Of a stretch of 34,082 bases of DNA, positions 24,074 to 31,125 are shown in pieces. The position numbers and the translations under genes were made by a program. Numbering within the stretch: position 1 is the stretch's first letter; each line of letters starts with the position of its first letter. The notes beneath the pieces are model-generated. The model had not been told where the DNA came from, ran no database searches, and saw only the letters and a list, made by a program, of their open reading frames with translations. The DNA is from Deltaproteobacteria bacterium (GTDB lineage: Bacteria; Desulfobacterota; Binatia; UBA12015). The stretch spans positions 1 through 34,082 of the forward strand of contig VGTK01000048.1 in NCBI GenBank assembly GCA_016874715.1, in the 5' to 3' direction.

Positions 24074-24930
24074 ACGAACAGCGGCTCGACACCGAAGTCC
24101 GCGGCGTCGCGCGCCAGCTCCTCGTCGCTCGGCGCCACCACGGGCAGGCTCGCCGCCTCGAGGATCAGCGGCAGGATGGTCGCGTCGCTCGAGCTGTTGA
24201 GGAACACGCCCGGACGCGCGAGGACGTAGTGGACGGCGCGGCGGATCGCGTTGCGGTCGCGGAGCGGCATGTACCAGCTGAAGCGCTTCCCGGTGTCCTC
24301 GTCGCGCCAGCGCCGGCGCGCGACCGACTTGATGGTCTGCAGCGCCACGCCGCGGGCTCGGCACGCGGCGTCGAGGCGCTCGAAGTCGGCCGCGTACTCC
24401 GGCTGCGCCATCATGGCGCGGTTGTACGGTGCCAGCACCGAGTCGAACGGGAAGCGCTCGAGCGCGTGCAGGTGCATGGCCGGGGCCTGCGTGCCGTGCC
24501 CGGTGACCCCGAGGAAGCGCACCAGGCCCTCGTCGCGTGCGCGCACCAGCGCCTCGAGCGCGCCGCCGGGTCCGAGCGCCGTCTGCCACTCGTCCTCGTC
24601 CACCAGGTTGTGCAGCTGGATCAGGTCGACCTGCTCGACGCCCATGCGCTCGAGCGAGCGCTCCAGCTCGGCGCGCGCGCCGTCCGCGGTGCGCTGGCCG
24701 GTCTTGGTCGCGAGGAAGACCTCCGCGCGGCGGCGCGACAGGAACGGTGCGAGCCGCAGCTCGGCGTCGCCGTAGCTTGCCGCGGTGTCGACGTGATCGA
24801 CGCCGGCCGCGCGGACCTGCTCGAGCAGCGCATCGGCGCGCTCCTGCCGCATGCTGGCGAGCGCCGCCGCCCCGAAGAGTACGCGCGTGCTGTGGTGGCC
24901 GGTGCGTCCGAAGGGAATCCGCTCGATCAT
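24049..24930 (-). CDS. Aldo/keto reductase
   Basis: 293 residues, an (alpha/beta)8 NADPH-dependent oxidoreductase. The catalytic tetrad is visible: Asp48 and Tyr53 in HVDTAASYGDAE, Lys76 in LATKTG, His107 in LIQLHNLVD. The C-terminal half is less typical, with a WYMPLRDRNAIRRAVHYVLARPGVF segment as in AKRs of the YghZ/MocA-like bacterial groups. The ATG at 24930 follows GGGGGTGAG, which lies inside a 17-bp perfect hairpin (24931-24974), so initiation may be controlled by RNA structure or a bound protein. The 3' end merges with the 33-bp repeat array. It probably reduces a keto-sugar or aldehyde; substrate unknown. It is downstream of, and on the same strand as, a methyltransferase and a fucosidase. 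Confidence 0.92.
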   Translation of the reverse strand: MIERIPFGRTGHHSTRVLFGAAALASMRQERADALLEQVRAAGVDHVDTAASYGDAELRLAPFLSRRRAEVFLATKTGQRTADGARAELERSLERMGVEQVDLIQLHNLVDEDEWQTALGPGGALEALVRARDEGLVRFLGVTGHGTQAPAMHLHALERFPFDSVLAPYNRAMMAQPEYAADFERLDAACRARGVALQTIKSVARRRWRDEDTGKRFSWYMPLRDRNAIRRAVHYVLARPGVFLNSSSDATILPLILEAASLPVVAPSDEELARDAADFGVEPLFVHGVSDAI

Positions 24931-24974
24931 CGCTCACCCCCTGCGCCGGGATAGCACGGCGCAGGGGGTGAGCG
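24931..24974 (-). promoter_or_regulatory. Perfect 17-bp inverted repeat masking the reductase ribosome-binding site
   Basis: The arms 24931-24947 and 24958-24974 are exact complements around a 10-nt loop. The arm next to the ATG contains the GGGGGTGAG ribosome-binding site on the minus strand and ends directly at the start codon. In RNA the site would be fully paired. Alternatives are a factor-independent terminator without T-run after the methyltransferase gene, or a protein-binding operator. The loop strand on the minus reads GTGCTATCCC. Confidence 0.7.
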
Positions 24975-25027
24975 ACGCCCCGCCGCGGGGCGCGACGGTG
25001 GAGCCGCGTCCGGCGAAGGCGCAGCTC

Positions 25028-25645
25028 TCAGCGACGACGCAGGACGCCGAGCGTCTTCGTGCCGGGCAGCTCCTCGAAGAGTCCCAACGCGAGTGCGCGG
25101 CGGTAGATCTCGATCGGCGCCTGCCCGCCGTCGTTCGGGTCCGGGAACAGGTCGTGGATCGCGAGCACGCCACCCCGGGCGATCTTGCCCGACCACGACT
25201 CGTAGTCGGCGTGCGCGGCGGCGTGGCTGTGGCCGCCGTCGATGAACACCATCCCGAGGTCGCCGACGACGAAGCGCGCGGCCACGGGCGACGGCGCCAC
25301 CACGGGGATCGCCGTGTCGTCGAGTCCCGCCAGGTGCAGCGTGCGGCGCAGCTCGGGCAGCGAATCGAGGCGCCCGACGCGCGCGTCGAACAGGTCCGCA
25401 TCGTGGTACTCCTCGCCGACCTGGTGCTCCTCCGAGCCGCGGTGGTGGTCCACGCAAAGCAGCAGCCCGCCTGCGGCCTTCACGCCGGAGCCGAGGTAGA
25501 CGGTCGACTTGCCGCAGTAGCTGCCGATCTCGACCACCGGGCCGAGCGGTGCGCACTCGCGGCCCAGGTCGTGCAAGCGGCGGCCTTCGTCGTCGTCGAG
25601 GAAGCCCTTGCAGGCGAGGGCGACGGCGTGTGCGTTCGGATCCAC
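25028..25645 (-). CDS. SAM-dependent methyltransferase, TylF/Methyltransf_24-like
   Basis: 205 residues from a GTG at 25645, starting MDPNAHAVAL. SAM-binding motif VEIGSYCGKS is at residues 38-47, the acidic end of strand two is Asp66 in CVDHHRG, and FIDGGHSH (Asp136, His139) is the metal/catalytic loop seen in TylF/CmcI-type sugar O-methyltransferases and Methyltransf_24. GVLAIHDLFPDPNDGG is also typical of that group. It may methylate a sugar hydroxyl. It lies 31 nt after the fucosidase gene and 97 nt before the reductase gene, all on the minus strand. The enzyme is soluble and its acceptor is unknown. Confidence 0.9.
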   Translation of the reverse strand: MDPNAHAVALACKGFLDDDEGRRLHDLGRECAPLGPVVEIGSYCGKSTVYLGSGVKAAGGLLLCVDHHRGSEEHQVGEEYHDADLFDARVGRLDSLPELRRTLHLAGLDDTAIPVVAPSPVAARFVVGDLGMVFIDGGHSHAAAHADYESWSGKIARGGVLAIHDLFPDPNDGGQAPIEIYRRALALGLFEELPGTKTLGVLRRR

Positions 25646-25676
25646 GACTGCTCTCTAGCGAACGGGTGCGTCCGCG

Positions 25677-26927
25677 TCAGGCCTCGGGCTCCATGGTCAG
25701 CTCGATCACCGTTGCGAACTCGTCGATCACCGACGCCGGGACCCGGATCGTGAGCTCGCCCATCGGGTTCGCCTTGAAGAGGGTGTCGAGAACCGCGCAG
25801 CGCGCCCGGTGCTCGAGCGGGGTGTCGGTGCCGACGGCGCGCACGGCCTTCACCCTGCGAACCGGGATGTTGCGCACCTTCACGCTCTCGTACGGGCGCG
25901 CCAGGACGTGCAGGAAGATGCGGTCTCCCTTGCGCGTCGTCGGACCGTCGAACTGCCACGGCTCGAGGCCGGGCGTCGTATCGAGGATCGCGTCGCCGTT
26001 GCGACGCATCCAGCGCGTGATCGCGTCGAGGCGCTCGACCTGGTTCGGCGGCAGGCTGCCGTCACCCGTGGGGCCGACGTTGAGCAGCAGGTTGCCGCCG
26101 CGCGACGCCACCTCGCAGATGGTGTGGATCAGGTCGTGCGACGACTTCTCGTCGGTGTCCGACGGGTTGTAGCCCCAGCTCTCGTTCATGGTGAGGCACG
26201 TCTCCCAGGCGCGCGCCGGTGGGAGCGCCGGGACGAACTGCTCGGGCGTGTCGTAGTCGCCGCAGCCGGGCAGGCGGTCGTTGATCAGGATGCCGGGCTG
26301 CAGCTCGCGGATCATCTTCTCGAGCTCCAGCGAGCGCCACATGGCGCCGGTCCGCTCCCAGCCGCCGTCGAACCAGATGACGTCGATCTTCCCGTAGCTG
26401 GTCAGCAGCTCGCGCACCTGCCCGAACACGTACTCGAGGTAGCGCGCCCACTGCTCTTCGGTCGGCTTCGACTCCGTGCCGAAGCGGTACGGACGGCTCG
26501 CGTCGGTGAACGCGGGATAGTCGGGGTGGTGCCAGTCCGACAGCGAGTAGTAGAAGCCGACCTTGAGCCCGGCGGCGCGCGTCGCCTCGACGAACTCGCG
26601 CACGATGTCGCCCCCGTACGGTCCGCGCGCGACCGAGAAGTCCGACAGCTTCGTATCGAACATCGAGAAGCCGTCGTGGTGGCGCGTGGTGAAGACGGCG
26701 TAGCGCATGCCCGCGCGCTTCGCGGCTTCGAGCCAGATCCGCGGGCTGCCGGGCTGCGGACAGAATGTCGTCGCGGTCGACTGATAGTCCGCCACCGGCA
26801 GGTCCTGGCAGCGGGGCAGCGCCTGGTTGCCGCCGACCAGCGGCCACGACAGCTCGAGGCCGCGCGTGCTGCAGTGACCCCAGTGGATGAACATCCCGAG
26901 ACGAGCGCCCGCGAACCAGTCCGACAT
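25677..26927 (-). CDS. Alpha-L-fucosidase (GH29)
   Basis: 416 residues. GH29 hallmarks are GMFIHWGHCS near the N-terminus, RYAVFTTRHHDGFSMFD, and VIWFDGGW with the nucleophile at Asp187. MNESWGYN and GGNLLLNVGPTGDGSLP follow, and a short beta-rich C-terminal domain ends the protein. It hydrolyses terminal alpha-L-fucose by a retaining mechanism. There is no signal peptide, so it is probably cytoplasmic and would trim imported or endogenous fucosyl compounds. The ATG at 26927 has no visible ribosome-binding site. It is the first gene of the minus-strand group with the methyltransferase and reductase. A role in turnover or proofreading of a fucosylated product of the neighbouring cassette is possible but unproven. 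Confidence 0.95.
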   Translation of the reverse strand: MSDWFAGARLGMFIHWGHCSTRGLELSWPLVGGNQALPRCQDLPVADYQSTATTFCPQPGSPRIWLEAAKRAGMRYAVFTTRHHDGFSMFDTKLSDFSVARGPYGGDIVREFVEATRAAGLKVGFYYSLSDWHHPDYPAFTDASRPYRFGTESKPTEEQWARYLEYVFGQVRELLTSYGKIDVIWFDGGWERTGAMWRSLELEKMIRELQPGILINDRLPGCGDYDTPEQFVPALPPARAWETCLTMNESWGYNPSDTDEKSSHDLIHTICEVASRGGNLLLNVGPTGDGSLPPNQVERLDAITRWMRRNGDAILDTTPGLEPWQFDGPTTRKGDRIFLHVLARPYESVKVRNIPVRRVKAVRAVGTDTPLEHRARCAVLDTLFKANPMGELTIRVPASVIDEFATVIELTMEPEA

Positions 26928-27053
26928 GCAACCGCGTCATCGCACGCGCGCGTGCCCCGCGCCAGAGCGAAGCGTCCGGCTGCGGCGGGGATCATCGTTG
27001 CCGCAGGTCGCGCGGCGACGCCGCGTCCGCTAACTGCCGCCGAGGAGGATCCC

Positions 27054-27908
27054 GTGTCGTACACCTGCTTCGCGGTCGAGAACGTCGGCAAGATCGCGCA
27101 CGTCAAGCTGACGCGCGCGGCCGAGCTGAACACCATGACGCCAGCCTTCTGGTCGGAGCTGCCGCAGATCGTGAACGGAATCAGCGACGAGGGGCGCGCC
27201 CGCGCGATCGTCCTGTCCTCGACGGGCAAGCACTTCACGGCCGGGATGGACCTCTCCGTGTTCACCGGCGACTCGGGCGTCGCGTCGTCCGCCGGTGCGG
27301 GCGACGGCGTGGAGATCGGACGCACCCGCGCGAACCTGCGCCTGATCGTGCTGCATCTGCAGGACAGCTTCAACGCGCTGGAGCGCGCGCGCATGCCGGT
27401 GCTGGCCGCGGTCCAGGGCGGCTGCATCGGCGGCGGCGTCGACATGGTGAGCGCCTGCGACATGCGCTACGCGACCGCCGACGCGTTCTTCTGCATCCAG
27501 GAGATCAACATCGGCATGACCGCCGACGTCGGTACGCTGCAGCGCCTGCCGAAGATCGTCCCCGAGGGCGTCGTCCGCGAGCTCGCCTACACCGGCCGCC
27601 GCATGTCGGCTGCCCGTGCGCGCGAGGTCGGGCTGGTCAACGAGGTCTACCCGGATCAGGCGGCGATGCTCGCCGGCGTGATGGAGATCGCCGAGGAGAT
27701 CGCGCACAAGAGCCCGCTCGCGATCTGGGGCTCGAAGGAGATGATCACCTACGCGCGCGACCACTCGGTCGCGGACAGCCTGAACTACGTCGCGACCTGG
27801 CAGACCGGCATGTTCCAGGCCGGCGACATGATGGAATCGTTCGCCGCGAAGACCGAGAGGCGCGCGCCGCGCTTCGACGACCTGCTCCCCTCGCCGCGCA
27901 AGATCTGA
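27054..27908 (+). CDS. Delta(3,5)-Delta(2,4)-dienoyl-CoA isomerase (ECH1-like)
   Basis: 284 residues from a GTG at 27054 with GAGGAGG just upstream. It is a crotonase-fold enzyme that shifts 3,5-dienoyl-CoA to 2,4-dienoyl-CoA during oxidation of unsaturated fatty acids. The match to mammalian ECH1 is unusually plain: GGCIGGGVDM, DAFFCIQEINIGMTADVGTLQRLPK, ARDHSVADSLNYVATW. The three acids of the rat enzyme (Asp176, Glu196, Asp204) align with Asp130, Glu150 and Asp158, with identical spacing. No signal peptide, so cytoplasmic. It is divergent from the fucosidase gene across 26928-27053, which includes a palindrome CGCGGCG-A-CGCCGCG at 27011-27025 of unknown meaning. Confidence 0.96.
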   Translation: MSYTCFAVENVGKIAHVKLTRAAELNTMTPAFWSELPQIVNGISDEGRARAIVLSSTGKHFTAGMDLSVFTGDSGVASSAGAGDGVEIGRTRANLRLIVLHLQDSFNALERARMPVLAAVQGGCIGGGVDMVSACDMRYATADAFFCIQEINIGMTADVGTLQRLPKIVPEGVVRELAYTGRRMSAARAREVGLVNEVYPDQAAMLAGVMEIAEEIAHKSPLAIWGSKEMITYARDHSVADSLNYVATWQTGMFQAGDMMESFAAKTERRAPRFDDLLPSPRKI

Positions 27909-27909
27909 G

Positions 27910-27930
27910 GGTTCCGGCGTCGCCGGCACC
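27910..27930. terminator. Hairpin between convergent genes
   Basis: A short stem with one mismatch and a 5-nt loop (CCGG-CGTCG-CCGG core at 27914-27926, extended by three outer pairs). It directly follows the stop of the dienoyl-CoA isomerase gene and lies 31 nt before the convergent glmS stop. No T-run. Confidence 0.3.
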
Positions 27931-27960
27931 GGGTGGAGGCGAGGCCCTGCCCGCTGCCGC

Positions 27961-29787
27961 TCACTCCACGGTGACGCTCTTGGCGAGGTTGCGCGGCTGA
28001 TCGACGTCGCGCCCGAGCGCGACCGCGGTCTCGTAGGCGAGCAGCTGCAGCGGGATCGTGAGCAGGATCGGGCTCAGCACCGGCTCGGTGTGCGGCACGA
28101 CGATCACGTCGTCGACCTTCGTCGGCAGCGACTCGTCGCCCGGCTGCGTGATCGCGACGACCGGTCCGCGCCGCGCGCGGATCTCCTCGATCGACGACAG
28201 CGACTTCTCGTACAGGTCGTCCTGCGGCAGCACGACGTACGTCGGCGTGTCCGGCGAGACCAGCGCCAGCGGTCCGTGCTTCAGCTCCGACGCCGGGTAG
28301 GCCTCGGCGTGCACGTACGAGATCTCCTTCAGCTTCTGCGCGCCCTCGAGCGCGACCGGGTAGGCGTGCGTGCGCCCGATGAAGAACGCCGAGGCGTGCT
28401 GCATGTACTTGACGGCGAGCGCGCGGACGCGCTCGCGCTCGCGGAGCACCGCGCGCACCTGCTCGGGAATGCGGCCGAGCGCCGCGACGACGCGCTTGCC
28501 GTCGGCGGCGGACAGGTCGCGCACCCGGCCGAGGTTCAGCGCCAGCAGTGCCGTGCACAGCAGCGTCGAGGTGAACGCCTTGGTCGAGGCGACCGCGATC
28601 TCCGGCCCGGCGTGCATGTAGATGCCGCCGTCGCACTCGCGCGCGACCTGACTGCCGACGGTGTTGACGATGCCGAGCGCACGACCACCCTTGCGCCGGA
28701 CCTCCCGCACCGCCGCGAGCGTGTCGGCGGTCTCGCCCGACTGGCTGACCGCGACGTAGAGCGTCTCGCGCTCGATCACCGGGTTCCGGTAGCGGAACTC
28801 CGACGCCGGCTCGGCGTCGGCCGGGATGCGCGCCAGCATCTCGATCATGTGCGCGCCGGCGAGCCCGGCGTAGTACGCCGAGCCGCAGCCGAGGATCTTG
28901 ACGCGGCGGATGTCGAGCAGGTCGCGCGCGCCGAGGTTGAGCCCGCCGAGGTGCGCCGTGCCGAACTGCGCGTCGAGCCGGCCCTTCAGGGTGCGCTCGC
29001 AGGTCTCGGGCTGCTCGAGGATCTCCTTCAGCATGAAGTGCGCGTGCTCGCCGCGGTCGTAGGCCTCGAAGCCCCACGGCACGGTCGCGGGGCTCTTCTG
29101 CGTCGGCTCGTCGTCGAGCGTGGACGTGCGGAAGCCGCCGGCCTCGATCGTCGCGATCTCGCGGTCGTCGAGGTAGACGATCTGCTGCGTGTGGCGGACC
29201 AGTGCCGCGACGTCGGACGCGACGAACATCTCCTTGTCGCCGATGCCGATCACGACCGGGCTGCCGTTGCGCGCGGCGACGATGCGGTCCGGGTGGCGGC
29301 CGTCGATCACGACGATCCCGTACGTGCCCTGCACCGAGCGCAACGCCTCCCGCACCGCCTGCTGGAGATCGCCGTCGTACGCCGCCTCGATCAGGTGCGC
29401 GAGGACCTCGGTGTCGGTCTCGGAGCGGAAGGTGTGGCCCGCCGCCGTGAGCTCCGCCCGCAGCGCCGCGAAGTTCTCGATGATGCCGTTGTGCGCGACC
29501 GCGATCTCGCCCGAGCAGTCGGCGTGCGGGTGTGCGTTGGCGTCGGTCGGCTCGCCGTGCGTCGCCCAGCGCGTGTGTGCGATGCCGGTGGTGCCGCGGA
29601 CGCCGCGCTTCGGCAGCGTCGCCTCGAGGCGCGCGATGCGTCCGGACGACTTGTGCAGCTTGACGCCGCCGCGGCCGATCACCGCGATGCCGGCCGAGTC
29701 GTAGCCCCGATATTCGAGGCGGTGCAGCCCGGCGAGCAGCAGCGGGGTCGCGTCCTGGCGGCCGACGTATCCGACGATTCCACACAT
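27961..29787 (-). CDS. glmS: Glutamine-fructose-6-phosphate aminotransferase (isomerizing)
   Basis: 608 residues, the usual length. It makes glucosamine 6-phosphate from fructose 6-phosphate and glutamine, the first step to UDP-GlcNAc for peptidoglycan and lipopolysaccharide. The N-terminus is MCGIVGYVG with the nucleophilic Cys exposed after Met removal. HTRWATHGEPTDANAHPH and GIIENFAALR mark the glutaminase domain. Two SIS sugar-isomerase domains follow (SQSGETADTLAAVRE, STKAFTSTL). The end PRNLAKSVTVE is the family C-terminal signature. GGAG lies nine bases before the ATG. A small gene ends 24 nt upstream and is probably co-transcribed. I see no glmS ribozyme in the leader, as expected outside Gram-positives. 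Confidence 0.98.
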   Translation of the reverse strand: MCGIVGYVGRQDATPLLLAGLHRLEYRGYDSAGIAVIGRGGVKLHKSSGRIARLEATLPKRGVRGTTGIAHTRWATHGEPTDANAHPHADCSGEIAVAHNGIIENFAALRAELTAAGHTFRSETDTEVLAHLIEAAYDGDLQQAVREALRSVQGTYGIVVIDGRHPDRIVAARNGSPVVIGIGDKEMFVASDVAALVRHTQQIVYLDDREIATIEAGGFRTSTLDDEPTQKSPATVPWGFEAYDRGEHAHFMLKEILEQPETCERTLKGRLDAQFGTAHLGGLNLGARDLLDIRRVKILGCGSAYYAGLAGAHMIEMLARIPADAEPASEFRYRNPVIERETLYVAVSQSGETADTLAAVREVRRKGGRALGIVNTVGSQVARECDGGIYMHAGPEIAVASTKAFTSTLLCTALLALNLGRVRDLSAADGKRVVAALGRIPEQVRAVLRERERVRALAVKYMQHASAFFIGRTHAYPVALEGAQKLKEISYVHAEAYPASELKHGPLALVSPDTPTYVVLPQDDLYEKSLSSIEEIRARRGPVVAITQPGDESLPTKVDDVIVVPHTEPVLSPILLTIPLQLLAYETAVALGRDVDQPRNLAKSVTVE

Positions 29788-29811
29788 GGGTCGATGCTCC
29801 GTGTTCGGGGG

Positions 29812-30084
29812 TCAGCCGTAGACGAGGCGCCGGATCTGGCGCGCGGTCAGCGGCGGGGCGGCGAAGCGCCGCGCGCGCAGCTCGGCGCCGATGCGCTCCC
29901 AGATGGCGTCGTTGCGCAGCTCCTCGGCCTGCAGCTCGGCGTGGCGGCGGGCGACGAACTGCTCGACGGTCTCGGAGAAGTGGTCGAGGGTCTCGCGGAC
30001 CACCTTCTCGAGCTCCGAGCCGTCGCCCCGGCTGATCCGGGCGAGGTGCGCGAGCAGGTCATCGGGGCCGCCTCCGTCCGTCAT
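29812..30084 (-). CDS. Small acidic helical protein upstream of glmS, unknown function
   Basis: 90 residues from an ATG at 30084. It is charged and predicted all-helical, with possible coiled coil (LEKVVRETLDHFSETVEQFVARRHAELQAEEL), followed by AIWERIGAELRARRF and a basic end, TARQIRRLVYG. No signal peptide, membrane segment or cysteine. It is likely in one operon with glmS, only 24 nt separating them. It could be a regulator or partner of amino-sugar synthesis, but there is no family evidence. The ribosome-binding site is weak. Confidence 0.65.
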   Translation of the reverse strand: MTDGGGPDDLLAHLARISRGDGSELEKVVRETLDHFSETVEQFVARRHAELQAEELRNDAIWERIGAELRARRFAAPPLTARQIRRLVYG

Positions 30085-30127
30085 GGGCGACGAATGAAGC
30101 AGTTTGTCGGGCGGGGAGCGAGAAATT

Positions 30128-30143
30128 TGCCCGAAGTCGGGCA
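30128..30143. promoter_or_regulatory. Inverted repeat TGCCCGA-AG-TCGGGCA, candidate operator
   Basis: Two perfect 7-bp arms separated by AG lie between the divergent glmS-linked small gene (ATG at 30084) and the YqeY gene (ATG at 30241), with AT-rich bases on the outer left side. The position suits a repressor or activator site controlling either transcript. Confidence 0.4.
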
Positions 30144-30240
30144 GGATCGGTGAAATATGGGCGTATCGACGCTCGCGCCGGCGCGCGGGTTGCGACGCGG
30201 GGCCCGGGACCGCGATGGTAGGCGGAAGGAGGGCAGGGAG

Positions 30241-30702
30241 ATGTCGATCGAGCAGGACCTGGACCAGCAGCTCAAGCAGGCGTTACGCGACAAGGACCAG
30301 CCCACGCTGGACGTCGTGCGGATGATCAAGTCGAAGGTCCAGGAGCGTCGCACCGCCAAGGGCTTCGCGGGCGAGGTCGACGACGCTCTGGTGCGCGACG
30401 TGATCGGCGCCTACCGCAAGCAGCTGCAGAAGGCGGTCGAGGAGTACGAGAAGCTCGGCGAGCGCGGGGCCGAGCAGCTCGGGAAGCTGCGCTTCGAGAT
30501 CGAGTTCGCGAGCCGCTTCCTGCCCGCGACCATGGGCGACGACGAGCTGCGCGTGCTGGTCGCGGAGCGCATCGCGGCGCTCGGCGTGAGCGACGCGAAG
30601 CAGGTCGGCAAGCTGGTCGGCGACGTGATGAAGACGCACCGCGGGAAGGTCGAGGCCGGCGACGTGAAGCGCATCGCCGAGGCGATCCTCGCGGGCGGCT
30701 GA
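30241..30702 (+). CDS. GatB/YqeY-domain protein
   Basis: 153 residues, the normal length for free-standing YqeY proteins. The domain matches the tail of the GatB subunit of the tRNA-dependent amidotransferase: VVRMIKSKVQERRTAKG, EFASRFLPATMGDDELRVLVAE, and the final KLVGDVMKTHRGKVEAGDVKRIAEAIL. The family may help tRNA binding or amidation, but the exact role of the solo form is not settled. The ATG at 30241 is chosen because a purine-rich GGAGGGCAGGGAG lies directly upstream. The frame is open 28 codons earlier, but that part is Arg/Gly-rich and unlike the family. Confidence 0.95.
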   Translation: MSIEQDLDQQLKQALRDKDQPTLDVVRMIKSKVQERRTAKGFAGEVDDALVRDVIGAYRKQLQKAVEEYEKLGERGAEQLGKLRFEIEFASRFLPATMGDDELRVLVAERIAALGVSDAKQVGKLVGDVMKTHRGKVEAGDVKRIAEAILAGG

Positions 30703-30793
30703 GCGTGCGGCGCCGCGCGGTCGCGGGGCGCGCGACGCCGGCCTGGACCACGATCCGCATCGCCGGCGCCTTCGGCGACTGGCCCGCGGGCGG

Positions 30794-31009
30794 CTACCTC
30801 ACCAGTGCCAGCGTGCCGAGGTTGAACGACAGGCCGTAGTCCTCGAACGGGATGCCGCCCGGGCCTTCGTCGCCGGCCAGCATCCCGACCGCGAGGAAGA
30901 CCAGCATGATCGGCACGCCGAGCCGCTGAGAGACGGGGCTCAGCAGCACCGCCGCGAGCAGCAGGACGCCCGCTGCGGTCATGAGGATCGGGCCCGCCGT
31001 CAGATCCAT
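30794..31009 (-). pseudogene. Truncated 5' stump of a K+/H+ antiporter (NhaP2/CvrA type)
   Basis: 71 residues from an ATG at 31009 with GAGG upstream. It matches only the start of CPA-type potassium/proton antiporters: one helix ([23 protein letters not shown]), then [36 protein letters not shown]. In the family this continues as ILLDGGL and runs to about 500 residues or more. Here Arg and a TAG follow at once, and the next gene on the other strand ends 91 bases beyond. The remaining helices and any TrkA-C regulatory domain are missing from the window. A good promoter-like sequence remains at 31055-31083, so truncation may be recent. A functional small membrane protein is possible but less likely. 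Confidence 0.7.
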
Positions 31010-31054
31010 GACGTCGCCTCGATGCGCGTGCCGCACGACCTCCGCACGCCGCTT

Positions 31055-31083
31055 AAAGTAGGGCAGGTTTCCGGGCTTGCCAA
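31055..31083 (-). promoter_or_regulatory. Candidate promoter of the truncated antiporter gene
   Basis: On the minus strand TTGGCA (five of six to -35) is separated by 17 bases from TACTTT (about half of -10). The AT-rich CTACTTTAA stands out in this GC-rich DNA. It is about 45 nt upstream of the ATG at 31009 and divergent from xylB. Confidence 0.4.
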
Positions 31084-31125
31084 CGCGCGTGACGACGCGC
31101 GCGGAACTGCGCTAGGACGGTAGCG

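Noticed and set aside
23552..24937. A minus-strand protein with eleven-residue basic repeats across the 33-bp array
   Set aside because: It is out of frame with the well-supported aldo/keto reductase and lacks any non-repetitive domain.
29788..29811. glmS ribozyme
   Set aside because: Only 24 bases separate the small gene from glmS, too short for the ribozyme, and the lineage looks Gram-negative.
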